A DNA stretch of 64,000 nucleotides. Origin: Aporrectodea caliginosa. Its lineage: Eukaryota > Annelida > Clitellata > Crassiclitellata > Lumbricidae. Shown here in pieces: positions 47,581-60,689 of this stretch. Below the pieces are notes generated by a model. The model ran no database searches. It was given only the letters and a program-made list of their open reading frames with translations, and was not told where the DNA came from. A program made the position numbers and the translations under genes. The stretch lies in the NCBI GenBank assembly GCA_020284085.1, contig JACEVL010000409.1:306001-370000 (forward strand), given 5' to 3'. The stretch's first letter is position 1; each line of letters starts with the position of its first letter.

Positions 47581-50500
47581 CAGTTCTACCTGTTTGCCAT
47601 GATCGAAGCCTCGCTGGCGTTCATACTCAACCATGGTTTTTGGTCGATAGTTGACAACAAAAGCTCTTCGGTTCTTGTCAACCGTATTTCCGCGGCTGTA
47701 GTGAAGTGTTAGACCATGGTGAAATGTCGCTCCCCCGGGTTTCAGTGACACTGGAACTCCGTCTTCCTAAAACAAAAATCAATACTTGTTTTCAATTACA
47801 ATATCTGTTTAAACCCCAGTAAGAGTTTATTTTCCGTTAAATATGTCATTTACAGTTTATTTTTCATGAAATATGTCATTTATCACGTCTAACAGTATCA
47901 AATGTTCATGTGTAAATAGTATGGATGCTAAAACAAGACAGTGCTCAACTAGTAACAGAACATTACCTCACTGCCATCACAGGTAAGTACATGACATCCT
48001 TCACGAACCGGTCGATGCGGGAGGACTGACAGAACTTTCTGCTTTCCAAACCACATGCAACCGTTTTCTGGAAATGACTCATCAATTGCCACCTGGAAAT
48101 AAATAGAGGATATTAAATACGTCTTGTTTTCAAGCGGGCACTATGTATGCACCTTGAGCAAGCCCATCATACACAAATGCTCAGTGCCATCACTGTTCTA
48201 TCAGATGGTTCTGTGTGTGCCTCTGAACTTTGAAAGCAGGCCAATATCAAAATAGTTGCATAGTATTGTATAAAAAAATGAGCAATAACTATAAGGGTAC
48301 CTTACCAACTCTCATATCAAATAGAAACCTGTATGTAAAATTTTTAACGATTCAGCTCCAGAAGACGTTAGACGTGTAATCGTCGTGTATGAATAACTAA
48401 CTATCTCTTGTTAAAATATGTTCATATTGGCTGACATTATATCATTAAAGCCTTCACACTGACAACAATTTGAAAAGCACTTATGTGAAACCAGAATATT
48501 TACAGGATGACTTGTAAAATAGTTTCATTTCATGAACCGACAAAGTAGAATATGAAAAAACTTAAAAGATGTCTGGACATTAATTTTTTGTGACATAAAT
48601 TGTTAAATTCCCTTTATTTTGCAAAACTGACAAAGCAATAAAAATGTCAGTGAAATCCTACTATTTACAAGCATAATAATGAATTTACTTTTAGGTTAAT
48701 ATAGGATAGATGTTAAAACACAAGACATAAAGATGAATCAAGATTAAATACCCAGCATGAAGCAGCTCTTTTGTCTGGCATATCGAGCCAGTAGGACTCA
48801 TCCTGGTGCCAAGGGGTTTCCGTGCCAGTGAATGGCATCTACAAAATTAAATATAACTACGATAAGTAGTTTTTGGCAAATGTGTCATTCAGTGATAGCA
48901 AAAACTGTCACTATCAATAAGGTATCATCGCTCTCTAGTATCATAAATGTCAAATTGATGTTTAAGTCACCAAATATATCAAACTTTATGTAATTAACAC
49001 CTGTCAGTGCTTCTTATTGACAAAAACTTTAATATCAAAATTGTTCGTACAAATGTCAGGGTCAAATACATACTTTTGTGCCAAAATCGAGGCATAGCTC
49101 TGAATGTTCAGAATTGTCAAACTTATTTAAAATTATAAAGTTACTATTATTAAATGTGACAAACGTTATTACAGTATGAAACATCAGTGAAGTTTAAGTA
49201 ATATTTTTTTCCATACAAGGAATCAAGCCCTGCCCTCATGGTTGCAGTCCAACTCACCAACTCACAGAAGACGAGACACATTACTATTCCTGCCTGTTGT
49301 GACTTTTCCAGCTATGTCAATACCATCTCCTTCCAGATGAAACTTGTTACTCTCTTAATCTAACAACATTGAGACTTATAATAAAGATCACTTGGAGAAA
49401 TACAGGTACATGAGAAGGTGCTAGAAATATGATCGTCAACAAAAAATAAAAATATTTAACGTACCTTTGCTAGAAGCATGTCAAAGTCAACGCTTGTGTC
49501 ATCCCCAAGAAGAATTTTAGCTATCGCAAGACCTCGCTGATGTATCGGACCCTGAAATCAAATAGTCAGGTACAGTAACTCACGATCACGATCAAATAAT
49601 GATCATGACTAAATAGACAGGTATAGTAACTAATTATTGCAACCGTTACTCAGCAATGTTTCCATTCTAGATCAAATTAACACAAAACAAAAAAATATTA
49701 ATAATAAATAGTACAACACTAACGACTCACTGACCTCACCTAGATGACAAGATTAAAATAAATAATTATGATGTTGAAATAGAATACACTGGACTCTTAC
49801 CCGCAACTTCATGGGTCAGAAACAGGAACCCAACTTTAATTCACTTTTTACAGAAAACCTTGCAAAAAATAGGCCTCACTTTTACATGGTTCGCAGTCGT
49901 GTAACAAATTACTTTAAATTACTCTTACTAAATTACTATAAAACTATACAGAAATAAATTCTGTATAAAAGTAAGTTTTTATATGATCACAGGATGTTTT
50001 TAACCTGCCCACCTTTCCCATGTTTTCTTAAGTTTCATGCATATGCCGAATTCATGCATATACAAGATTCAATTCAAGCATAATCATACATTGCATGCTA
50101 TACGAGTGGTCAATGACACTTCAAATAGAATGGCTTGAAATGAGCCATGGTTACATATGGTATTTCGATCATGTTCACAACCTTACTATCCAATCATCAG
50201 GCTTGAAGGGGATTACAGAAAACCCATCATGAGTTTCACCCAGCCTCACTTATTTAAATTTCCTACTGATTAAGTTCGTTTCTTAATATTATTAATAATC
50301 GCTTCAAATATGTTTAATTTAAACTCACCTCATTGAGACCCTTGACATAAACGCTTGGCCACATTATCTGGCAAATATTCTCATTCTCCGTTTTCTGCTC
50401 AGCTGAAACATTTTATAGTATTCATTTATTCTGTACATACTACCCAGTGGCCCTGAGCTATATCTTTTTGCTACCCCAAAACTTGTCTTTATTCTCAGGG

Positions 50501-53500
50501 ACTTTCACACTGGGAGAGCCTCTGATTGGTGTGCACTGTGAGAGGCAGTTTATTAATCTTTGAATACAAAACAATACTGCTATTATTATTACTATTACTA
50601 GTAGCAGTAGTGCTACTTTAGCTACTACTACAACTGATAATACTTACTACTACTAACTATGTACTATAACCATAACCATTCGTTTATTGTTCCCAGTACA
50701 ACCAACAGATGACAATTAACACAGTAAACCAGAACTCTCCAAACTTTTCCAGCGGGGGGCCACATTGCTGACTTTCTAAAGCTCCACGGGCCAAAACTCC
50801 GAAAAAAAAACCGCGAATGAATAACTTTAAACAGACTATTTATTCCTGAGGTCTGACACAGTGCAGAATTTCAATGCAGATATCAATAACAATTAAGATA
50901 GTTTCTCGTTAGTCCTGAATTTAGTGTGCAAACAGCGACATGGATTTTGGCAATATGCATGTCATTATAATTTTCAATTTTCCCAATTTAGTTTGTTTCT
51001 TCAAGGAGAGTTCCACGGGCCAGATTATAGGCCTTAGCGGGCCGGATGTGGCCCGCGGGCCGTACTTGGAAGACCCTTGCAGCAAACAGTAATGTTGGGA
51101 TGCAACAGGAAGACCCAGAAGGGACCACTATATTCTATTACTTGCTATTACTTTTAGTTTCTAAGCATAAATCTAAACAAACTGTTATCATGTCACAATC
51201 TAATCAATGTATAAACTAGATTCACATCAAAATCCAATTGACTTTTGAAACATCTATTCTAAGTTTCCATATCTCTAAAACAGCACACAAAGTATTAACT
51301 GAAGGCACCCTCTAAACTCCTTAGTCTGTAAGTCTTTCCAATCTTAAATCTAATCTACCAACTTCTATACCACCATAATGAAGATGCATAATCAATGGTC
51401 ACTTCAAGTGAACTCATAGTTGAGAATCTTAGTAAGCCAAATTGGAAAAAGAGAATCTCATTCATTTAAGTGGAGCACTTGAAGACCGAAGTCAAAACCC
51501 AAGTCAACGGTCAACAGATCCAATAAATTATTTCAACTCGAACTTGTTTGTCTACCCTGTCACATGATATAAAAATCACTCCTATCCATCCCTGTTCATC
51601 TGCTTCACATACATACATACCTAAGTACATACGTGCATACACACATGCATACACATAGAAGTATGCATGAATGCATACATCCATACATACATACATCAGA
51701 ATGTACACCAAAATGCAGTTAGCAATTGGTTCAAGAAAGGAAATACTTACTTACTTATACATACATACATATAACATACATACATACACATACATAAATA
51801 CATACAAATAAAGAATGTATCCTTACTGGCATTTCCAAGATCATGTCGATGAGCTGATGTATCGATTTCTCCTGACAACATCTGATTGTACAATTCTGTC
51901 ATCAATGAAACCAAAAAACACATGCAAACAAAAGCAACAACACAAAAAACAAAAATAAATACATTAAAAACGAAGTCATATTTTTAACAGTCTACTATTT
52001 CCTTGGACTTTCTTCGCCAAATTTATGAGCATATAACATACGGTAATTTAAGTGACATGCAGAGAGGCTGAATTAAGTATCGAGGGGTGACAAAAGTTTT
52101 AATTCATACATATTAGGCAAAGAGATCAAAATTTAAAGCAGAGAGAACAAGTCTAATAACATTACCTTTATATTCAGACAACTCTTTTTCAGCAATCAGT
52201 GAATCGATAACCTATCAACAGATTGTACAACACACTTTTACATGTATGTATCTATGTATGTATACATGTATGAAGACAACTTTATATAGCGCATTTTAGG
52301 AACCTCACAAAAGAATGTATGTATAATCATATAATAATATATGATAATGCATGGTGGTGTAATGACATTGTATGATAATATAGGATAATTATATAATATA
52401 TGATAATGAATGATAATGTTATTACACTATATCGTAATAGAGTGCAGAGGAAATGCAAAATAACATAATGACATTGTGAAATGTACGATTAAACAACAGG
52501 GTTCAGGAACTCAGTGTTCCTTTTCTATCACTTTGATGACAAGTAATTCCAAAATGTAACACAACATATGTAATGTGATGTAATGTAATGTAATCTGAGG
52601 ACTTATATAGTGCCATGATCCTAATGCACAAGACATTACTCACCAGCAATTATAAAGCTAACAACTTAGGCAGGACACGCGAGACAAAGCTGCATTTCTC
52701 AGCTAAAGACCATAGTTCATCATGTACTTAGCTACTGGGGAATAATGAGGTCACTTGGTTTCTCTCATTTTCAGATTCCCAAATTTATAAATGGGATAAT
52801 TAATTATATGATAATTTATGCCAATTTACGACTGTCCAATAATAACATCATTAGTTCAACGGTTTAACTACACCAAATTTCACCCCTTCTCCTGCAAAGC
52901 AAGTCATCCATGCCAATAAAATACTAACGAGATACACCACTCAAGTTAGAACTCGTCATTAAAAGCATTCAACATAAAACTATCAAACTAATAGGTTAAA
53001 GTAGATGGTAAAACTGTGAACCAACAAACTAATCACCCAATAAAACTCCAAAGCGCTGAAAAACAGCAAAATATAGAATGAATAGGAACAACTTAAGCAC
53101 CTTCTATCCAGCAGATATGCATACAAGTATATTCACTGAATACACATCAACGATCATTTACATGACTATCACCTCATAAAATTTAGAAATCACGTACTTT
53201 ATAGCAATTAGGTGACGTACCATAACGGACAATCAATCATGCCAAACAATAAAATTAGGACTGCGGATTTTAACGATTAATTAATCGATTAATCGTTAAA
53301 AATTTTAATCGATTAATTTTGGCTTGTTCAATTAATTTTCGATTAATTTTTTACTTATTTTATGACGTAAACCTACCTATTTCCGGAATAAACAATATGG
53401 CGAACAGTAATAATGTAAAACATTTGAGTGGAAAATTAAGCGATCATTTTGCATTTAAGGTACCTAAATGCTGAGGGAAAAGTCGAAGATCGCTAAATTA

Positions 53501-54495
53501 TTAAAGATTTTTGTAGATAGAAGGTAGTTACTACTGACTACATTTCTCTGTTTCACAATTTGAACTTTAGCATGTCAAATGATTGCAGGATTTTTGCAGT
53601 GTATAGGGCCTACAGTCTAAACAGTTTGTCACGCTTTATGTAATTTGGACCAAATTAATCGAATTTAATCGATTAATCGCGATTAAATTTAGGAGATTAA
53701 TCGATTAAAATTATTTTAATCAGTACCAGCCCTAAATAAAATCCTAATATGATTGTTGTCTCATGCGTTCTTCACTTCAGCCGTCACCCCTTACGCCAAT
53801 CAGTATGCAACCAGCTGAGTGACAAACCCACCAAAAATTCAGATGGTAGCATAATCAGATTGCCTCATGGATCCACTCTTGACATCAATTGCATAAGCTG
53901 GTGCCCTGTGCTTAGCTTTCACATGGCGCTTTAGAAAGTTTGAGTTTACGATTATGACAATTACGATAACAGCAAAGTTGAACAACAGTAAGCAACCAAA
54001 AAACTGTGCCACGCTGCCAATGTAGGTCTCTTTACTGCGGTCCTGGGGAACCCAGACCATGTGTTGTGTTGGCTACTCCCCCGAGTAAAGACGCTTCCTT
54101 ACTCCCTGCGCCATGACCGCATGACCTCATTATTCCCTAGGCAGACAATCTAACGTGACAATCGTTCATAATTAGAATGTTATATTTTGCCCAATGCAAG
54201 TACACCAAAGTGCGGATAGGCAGTTTGTTTAATAAAGAATATACTTACTTACTTACTTTACTTAATACCATGTGATCTATACCACTTAAGAATTATATCT
54301 CAACATACATTTTTTGGATAGTATGAGAATTTTACATAATTTTTTATGGCAAAATAGAAGCAGAAACCAACTAATTCATACCAAGAATCCCTTCTCGTCG
54401 AACTGTTTCTTCCACTGATCAACCGGTTGTTTATCCAACCATTCGTCTGTGCTCAGCACATCAGTCCACACGACAGATGCTGTCGGCTCAGCCAT
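47554..54495 (-). CDS. PhyH-family Fe(II)/2-oxoglutarate dioxygenase (phytanoyl-CoA dioxygenase-like)
   Basis: Eight coding exons on the minus strand: 54382-54495, 52166-52211, 51827-51895, 50329-50402, 49465-49551, 48752-48838, 47967-48092 and 47554-47766. All have GT-AG introns and phases that join cleanly, giving 271 residues. The N-terminus reads MAEPTASVVW ... FDEKGFLVIDSLI, the usual start of the PhyH fold. The iron triad is visible: H141 and D143 in PWHQDESYW, and the distal His in FHHGLTLHYSRGN (about H223), with a 2-oxoglutarate-binding Arg candidate in NRRAFVVNY. ENGCMWF and RPVREGCHVL are also family-typical. Members hydroxylate diverse substrates; the substrate here cannot be told. 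There is no obvious C-terminal peroxisomal signal (it ends HLFVT) and no clear N-terminal PTS2. It looks like the soluble PhyH-domain group rather than true peroxisomal PHYH. The last codons lie within a minisatellite. Confidence 0.92.
50480..50580 (+). mobile_element. L2-like LINE 3' tail in a PhyH intron
   Basis: ACTGGGAGAGCCTCTGATTG, then GAGAGGCAGTTTATTAATC and a tail of AATACAAAACAATAC, as at 43380-43490 and 60895-60975. Confidence 0.6.
50730..51079. mobile_element. hAT-like MITE in a PhyH intron
   Basis: The left end is CAGAACTCTCCAAACTTTTC and the right end is GGCCGTACTTGGAAGACCC followed by TTG; the arms also share GCGGG-GGCCACAT in inverted orientation. Flanks CAGTAAAC (50722-50729) and CAGCAAAC (51080-51087) form an 8-bp duplication with one mismatch. 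It resembles the widespread elements with GGCCCGCGGGCC ends. Confidence 0.65.
51600..51805. repeat. ATAC/ACAT-rich degenerate repeat
   Basis: CATACATAC units in two blocks, within a PhyH intron. Confidence 0.85.
52555..52635 (-). mobile_element. LINE 3' tail (reverse) in a PhyH intron
   Basis: On the minus strand: GGCACTATATAAGTCCTCAG, then an (ATTAC)n-like tail, similar to the GCGCTATATAAA tails elsewhere. Confidence 0.45.
53256..53734. mobile_element. hAT-like MITE rich in ATTAATCGATTAATCG
   Basis: The ends TAGGACTGC ... CAGCCCTA are imperfectly inverted, and both subterminal regions carry AATCGATTAATCG words. A perfect 8-bp duplication AATAAAAT flanks it (53248-53255 and 53735-53742). 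It is 479 bp with no ORF, and it lies in PhyH intron 1. Confidence 0.85.
53880..53975 (+). mobile_element. Dispersed repeat copy in PhyH intron 1
   Basis: CATAAGCTGGTGCCCTGTGC, CTTTCACATGGCGCTTTAG and a TTACGATTATGACAATTACG tail. Confidence 0.6.
54070..54262 (+). mobile_element. LINE 3' end with (CTTA)n tail in PhyH intron 1
   Basis: CCATGACCGCATGACC, TACACCAAAGTGCGGATAGG and AATAAAGAATATACTTACTT match 37670-37815. Confidence 0.6.
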
Positions 54496-54499
54496 CTTT

Positions 54500-54615
54500 T
54501 CCACTGCAATCATTATCACCACCATTATCATTGTTGTTATCGCCATCAACATCGTTATCACCACTGTCTTTGTCATCATCATCATCATCCTCATCATCAT
54601 CAATCATCATCGTAA
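54500..54615. repeat. ATC/CAT-rich microsatellite just upstream of the PhyH start
   Basis: CATCATC and ATTATC units. In the PhyH frame it reads as a Met/Ile-rich extension with several in-frame ATGs upstream of the proposed start. Confidence 0.85.
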
Positions 54616-54748
54616 TCATCACAACAACCAACTCAACAACCAAAGCATCATAGCAATTTCACTCCATTTGAATAACTCCCTTTTTGTTTCTCTTATTTAA
54701 ATAACATTATTTGTTACATTTTCTTTATTTTTATATTTTTCTTCAGGA

Positions 54749-54905
54749 CGCGATTGGAATATGAGCAATATAAATTCAGTCAGTGTTGACTTTACAGGCG
54801 GATTCCAGCTTTGGACCAAATCTGGACTAAACCACGGACTCAATATGTAGAAGCCTTTTAAGCAGATTTTATATGCGGAACAAGTGAGAATATTAATATT
54901 TTATT
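54749..54905 (+). repeat. Dispersed repeat (copy 1), preceded by a splice-acceptor-like tract
   Basis: A pyrimidine-rich stretch ending TTCTTCAG precedes GACGCGATTGGAATATGAGC. From there to TATGCGGAACAAGTGAGAAT it matches 61695-61850 (roughly 85% by eye). The frame TRLEYEQYKFSQC then stops. Confidence 0.75.
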
Positions 54906-54909
54906 AAAT

Positions 54910-55540
54910 GATTAAATAATTTCAGTTAATTAAACAGCAGATGGACATCCTACAAATCATCATAATGGTTTTTGCTAATTTCAATAAGCTATGCAACACA
55001 TCATCAACAAATATACCCAAGGATTCAATATTACAGTGTTACAGCAACATGATGGTGAGCTGAAACCTCTAAAGAGTTTAAAAAATTCCCATTGGACTCA
55101 TTCCATGCAATGTGAAAAACCTTCACATTTCAGAATAATCTATATGATAATGTCCAAAGACTGCCTCTACCAAGAAAGACATGGCATAATAATTGGGCTA
55201 GCTAATTGGTGTCGAATAGGTAGAACAAGGTCAAAGTTGCGTTATATGAATTTGAACTGATTAATTATTTCAAAAAAAATCTGAAGACTGATTTCTTGCT
55301 GAATATTACCTCTCTTGATATAATTTGCATTTCACTTTCCATAATGATAAAGGATGAGCAAAACGCGATGTCCACCACCATTGTCAACTATATGCTCACT
55401 AGGGCTATATGCCAACAACCCAGGCTGTCTATTCTCTGCATAATAGCATACCAGGCTCTTTCCAAACAACATAATATCCAGCAAGAATTTTGTTCAACCT
55501 TGTCCAGGGCTTCGACCTACTGTCAAAATACCAGTACACC
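54910..55540. other. Non-coding spacer
   Basis: No gene or defined element recognised. Confidence 0.5.
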
Positions 55541-55559
55541 CTATCTTGGCTCATTTCTT

Positions 55560-56120
55560 GGTAAACATTTAGAATCGGGATGCGTAAATCTACTGGTGTC
55601 GTGAGTGTCGGTTAGGGGGCATTCTATTAGTTTCAAGTACCGCAACTGTAGGCTAATATACAGTATCTTTGGTCCAAGCCTTGTAGTGCACCCTGATTGG
55701 TCGATATAAAGGACACATGGAGTATAACTTACACGGAGATTCTCAACTGTTCTTATACGGTATATTTTGGCATGCAACACGGAATGTACAATTTTTCCAT
55801 GTTTTCTAATGGCGATACTAACCCTAACCCTGACCCAAGCTAACCCTCACAATGCCTAACCCGACACTCACAACACCTAATCGACTCTCACGATGCCTGA
55901 CCTGGATCGGACACCATGCGGTCCATGAAACTAATAGAATGCCGGTTAGGGTTAGGGTACCTGTCGTCAGAGTCGATTAGGGTCAGGTTTGGCGTCGAGA
56001 GGGTTGGTTAGGGTCATGGTTAGGGTTAGTGTCATCATTAGAAAACATGGTACCTTCTGCACAGCATGCCAAAAGATACCGTATAATGCCAGTAGACTTA
56101 CGCACTCCGATACATGGTAT
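55560..56120. mobile_element. Foldback element with telomere-like CCCTAA words
   Basis: Long imperfect inverted arms. CCATGTTTTCTAATGGCG, then ACTAACCCTAACCCTGACCC (55798 on), is the reverse complement of the end near 56050. Outer parts such as TTATACGGTAT-TTTTGGCATGC (55753) and GGATGCGTAAATCTACTGG (55578) also recur inverted at 56075-56110. A nested inverted pair, GCATTCTATTAGTTTCA / TGAAACTAATAGAATGC, lies at 55620 and 55927. Confidence 0.75.
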
Positions 56121-56271
56121 GATGCCACTGCTTCTGATACATGTTTTGGGTGCTTTCAGTAAGGTTTCACTACTTTCGCATACCTTCCGAATTTCAAACA
56201 AACACCGAACGCAATCTCGAGGTAACTGCGCACCACATCCATCCCAACACTTGCAGCACTAGTAATTTCAG

Positions 56272-56761
56272 GGTAAACCCGTAGTTTAGGTTGCTAAATT
56301 ATTTTATATCGTCAAGTTGAAATGGAAGCTGGATTAAGGAAAAACATTGTTTCAATAACTCGAAGTGGGATTGATGAAACTATTTCTGTCTTTAAATGGA
56401 AGTTGGATCGATGGAAATAATTTTTACCGTCAATAGAAGCTGGATTGATGAAACTTAGTTTTTGATGCAATAGAAGCTGGAATAATGAAAATAATTGTTT
56501 CTGTAAGTCGAAGCTGGACCCATGAGAAAAGTTCTTTGCTTACATAAAAGTTCCATTGATGAAAAATATTTTTCTAGTTAAATAGAAGTTGGGTCATTTT
56601 TGTCATTAAATGGAAGCTGGATTGATTAAAAAAATTCTCGATGAAATGGAAGCGGGATTGATTATAGTTATGATAGACATAGTTAGAGTGCTTACTTACC
56701 AACGTCAAATACGGCATTGAAGACATTTGAATAATTTAGCAACCTAAACTACGGGATTACC
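56272..56761. mobile_element. TIR element with internal minisatellite
   Basis: The ends GGTAAACCCGTAGTTTAGG and CCTAAACTACGGGATTACC are inverted and extend through TTGCTAAATTATT. A perfect 8-bp duplication AATTTCAG flanks it (56264-56271 and 56762-56769). The interior is built of about eight imperfect units GAAGCTGGATTGATGAAA plus an AT-rich spacer, the same unit as the minisatellite at 12745-12960. Superfamily unknown. Confidence 0.85.
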
Positions 56762-56769
56762 AATTTCAG

Positions 56770-57445
56770 TTTAACGACACTCTGTGATAACAAAGATCAT
56801 CAGCGTCGCCCTCCACCTTTAACCAGGCTTGGGACTGGCACTGTCAGAGTACAAACAGTGGCGGAGATATTTGTAGCATTGCATTTTGCGTGTCTCTCTA
56901 TAAATTACCATGTGACCCCGTTTCATGTAACGCCCCTCACACACACAACGGTCTCAGCCAACGACACACGATAAATCATTAGAATTCACAACTTTAGCGT
57001 AATTTTAACTTATAAACTACCTTCGATATCGGTCGAGCGATGCATTTCAACAAATTAGGAACGAGTTGCAACTACTGTCACGGTTTTAAATTAATGAAAA
57101 TTACGTTTAACAGAAGAAAACAGAGAAAACTTTAACGTTTTCGAACACCATACTCCAGCTGGGCGCGTTTTAAAACTATGCGCCCATCAGTGTCCTAATT
57201 CAGTTGACAGTGCAATCATTGCCCTCTAGAGGACCATGGCAAAGTCCAGGGTTACCCTATTACCTCGTTGGGGTTTATTAGGTCGTCGTGAAAAGCTCGA
57301 GTTGGACTAGGCCCTACTTTTCCACACGCTCGCGACTGAAAATTTCGTCCTACCACCTCGCGATATTTGGTCTACTTTTGAGTTGTCCCGCCCCCCAACA
57401 GCAAAGTCATAATTATGGTGAACATAATCATAATTATGACAATTG
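56770..57445. other. Non-coding spacer
   Basis: No supported gene. AGTTTAACGACACTCTGTGA, ACAACAAAGATCA and AACCAGGCTTGGGACTGG near 56768-56840 resemble 15230-15312, so a repeat fragment is present. Confidence 0.5.
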
Positions 57446-57448
57446 TGC

Positions 57449-58008
57449 CCATAGGGTTCATCCATTAATTATGTGAACAAAATGGAGGAGTGAGGGGGTT
57501 TGGAAACGTATGACAACTGTTGACAACGGGAGGGGTGTTCAATACAAATTGAAGTCAACATTTTTTTTGCAATGAATCAACGCAGACCCCTCAGAATGGT
57601 AGAGTAGCCCTAAACATTAAATAATACTACGGCTAAACGCATTCGAGTTCGCATTCTAATCCGAAATTAATACCGGATTTCGTGCAATGCACCATTGGGG
57701 CCTAAACCTCGTCTGCTAATAATAATATTATGACATAGCGTATTAACGGTGGATTTCACCAGCCAACTCGTTATCTCGTATTAAAGCCAAAGTCAAAATT
57801 ATTCTCAGTTTGAAAAAGCGGTTTATCATTAAATCTGTTTTCTGCAGTTTCTGAACTCACGTGGTTTTAAGGGGTGCTCGGATTAGTCACATAATCTTAT
57901 CAGAGGGTTCCTGAATGTCTGACAGGTTGTTGACAAGGGGAAGGAGGGTTCAAAATCTGCCTAAAATTTGTTGACATAGTTATTAATTAATGGACGATCC
58001 CAGAGGGT
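57449..58008. mobile_element. MITE-like element with GTCCATTAATTA ends
   Basis: The left end is GGGTTCATCCATTAATTATG and the right end is TTATTAATTAATGGACGATC; both subterminal regions contain TTGACAA and G-rich AAGGAGGGTTCAA-like stretches. It is related in layout to the element at 37071. Confidence 0.65.
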
Positions 58009-58009
58009 G

Positions 58010-58335
58010 GACCATGGACAAGCGCCTGTACTGTACATCGTCAGCATAGAGGTGACTATAGGCTAATAGTTGACGAGTGTTTCGAAAATATGGATGGAAT
58101 GTCAGCCGTATATAAGAGGCAGAGGAGAGAACCCAAGATAGAGCCTTGAGGGATACCATAGCATATATTTGACCAAGACCCAGGGAGTTAAATAAACGAT
58201 ATTAAGTCAGTTCTAGAGTCTCCACAAATAACCATTTGAGTAAGCTTATGATCAGCAAGGTAAGAGCGGAGCCAGAGAAGAGGAGGCCGGGCATTGGGCC
58301 GGGCCTCTGATGCCACAGGAGGTCTCCAGGCGTTG
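58010..58335 (-). mobile_element. Decayed LINE reverse transcriptase fragment
   Basis: On the minus strand the frame reads YGIPQGSILGSLLCLLYTADIP and, after a frame disruption, HLYADDVQYR. These are the conserved RT motifs around the YADD catalytic site. Confidence 0.75.
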
Positions 58336-60445
58336 CAGTAAAATGTCTACGTTGAGCACTAAGCAGTCTAGCTGCCATCTAAATTTGTACGTCAATGCAT
58401 AGTTTCATCCCGTCTCTACTGACCACTTACGAAATCAATAAAGTATGTTATTAGTGTAGGCCTAGGTAAAATTTATTAATGTGCATTTAACCACAGTATA
58501 AATAATTACAGTGATTTAGCTGTTCACCTCGCTACTTTTGGGCTACTTTTTGACGTGATTTGGCGACCAAGCACTTCAGAAATCTGGCAAGCCTGGTGCA
58601 GACTCACGGAGCGATAGAATAAAATTATCAATAAAACGTACTAATTCAAAGTCCTAATCAATCAAACTGCAGCATGATTGTATCGTCTATTCGGTATATC
58701 ATACATGTACTTGACGATCTTTGGTAGGCTATAAAGACCTAATTAATGGAGTAACAGGTTTAGGCTGTATAATGGAAGCTTATTTATGTAGACTCGAGTC
58801 ACTTAACATTTTAAAAGCATCTAGAGCCATCTTGCTTACACTAGACTAAGCTTAGACATCGTCTCTGTTGTTGACTCATAACAGAAAACCACTTCGTCAG
58901 TTCGATCACGAGGCCCAGGCCCGGGTTTAGGCACGTGCGTTATTTGCTAGTGCACAGGGGCCTCCACCACATAGGGGCCTCCACCACAAATGCAAGAATT
59001 TTTTACTTGTATTTCATAATTGATTATGAAATATTTCAGCAGTGAGCACAGACACAGTTTAACAAAAAATATCTAAAACTTAGACACAGTTAAAACTTAA
59101 AAGGTCAGAAGTTAGTTTGTCTCGGCCTCTCGGGCGTGAAGTCATGTCAGTTGTTGTAGATTACCTGGCGGATTCAGTAGTTTAGGGGAGGGGCAAATAT
59201 CGTGGCCGAGGGAACTCTATTGGATAGAAAAAGTTTTAACGACTTTTCCTAATTGTCGAGACTTGCAATGAGGACCGATTAAAGCTACACTTTCATGCCT
59301 AGACATTCTTATGACCAGATAATATTCAGTTCTCCTAGTTTATGAAGCCATTTCAGAGTTTCAAGTCTTCGTTACAATTTCTGACTATCTCATTAGCTAT
59401 TCAACCTAGTTTTCATACCGTTTTTCTTCAGCCCTTTTACCCACTATAGGCTAGCTATAGCATGCATCTGTTACCATTTTCGCTTTCGATTTCCTGCTTT
59501 CTTTATTTATTTCCTTTAGCAAATTAGCAGTAGACCTACTGTAACAGATCCTGCTATCACAATTAACCGATTTTTAGGCCAACTTCCTAATTTCTATGGA
59601 CAACTTCGTCGGAATCGTTTTGGGAGACTCTTGGTGTACCGTGGCGGCGTGACTCTTCCTTTAATCAACTTCATGGGAAGCCAGAGTCAGATTCTCTCTT
59701 AAATCGAATACTCATTCAGGTTGCAACTGGTTTCATTACGTGAAACGGTGGGACCTTATTAAATGATCCTGTTTAGTTATTAAATAATCCAGTTTAGTTA
59801 GCCTACTTCAGTTACTGTAGTCGATCGGCAAATTATTGCATTTACTTGAGTCGACTTCAGAAGTGGCCTCGAACCTAACTCATTTATCGTAAACTCATTA
59901 ATCATGAAATTAGGTTCAACTAAAACTAATTCTAGAGCGTCCTTGCCGTCGGATGAAGGCAAAGACGGTCCTTGTAGCCTAGAGTCACACAGCTTGGCCT
60001 AGCTCTAAATGTGGCTGAATTGCGCATCCAGGGGTGGCGGTTCTCCAATGCTTTGCAAAGCTCAAAGCTACGTCTTTCTGGTTAAAACCTGTAACTGATG
60101 CTCGCTATCCGCTATCAAGATAATAAAAACTTACATAAAAAGCGTGAAACGTGATGCATATCAGCGATTATTGCAACCAAAGATACAGTTAGACAATAAT
60201 TAGGCGACCTCTTTTGGTGACAGGTCTAATAGTTCAGGTGGCGGATCTCAAACTAGAGGTAGTCCTACAAGATCTGAGATCCGGCGGGATCCGGTTGAAT
60301 TTAACCACTGTATAAGAGAGTACGTGGCCTACAACCAGACAGTCGATGTGGCCCAGAGCCAGATAACTGCTCAAAGCCATTGAATGGACAACAAATAATG
60401 TTCTAATAGATATGTCCAAGCAATTGTCCAAGCATAATTTAAGCA
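58336..60445. other. Non-coding spacer
   Basis: No gene recognised. A tandem GGGGCCTCCACCACA pair lies near 58965. The rest is unremarkable. Confidence 0.5.
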
Positions 60446-60474
60446 ATTAATTAATTAATTAATTAATTAATTAA
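60446..60474. repeat. (TTAA)n microsatellite
   Basis: TTAATTAATTAATTAA run. Confidence 0.85.
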
Positions 60475-60689
60475 GTATTTTATTGTATTGGTTTGTGGGC
60501 AGGTACAATACCGATCAATTGAAATTGACGGGGTTGTTCTCCACTTCCTCCCCTCCATATAATGGGAAAAGGAGAACGTCAATGTGAAGGAACTTGCAGT
60601 CAAATATTCGCTTAGTATGATACAAAGACGTCAGAAAACTGACAAACTGTATCCATTATACGCAATATCCATCAGATATACGTATATAT

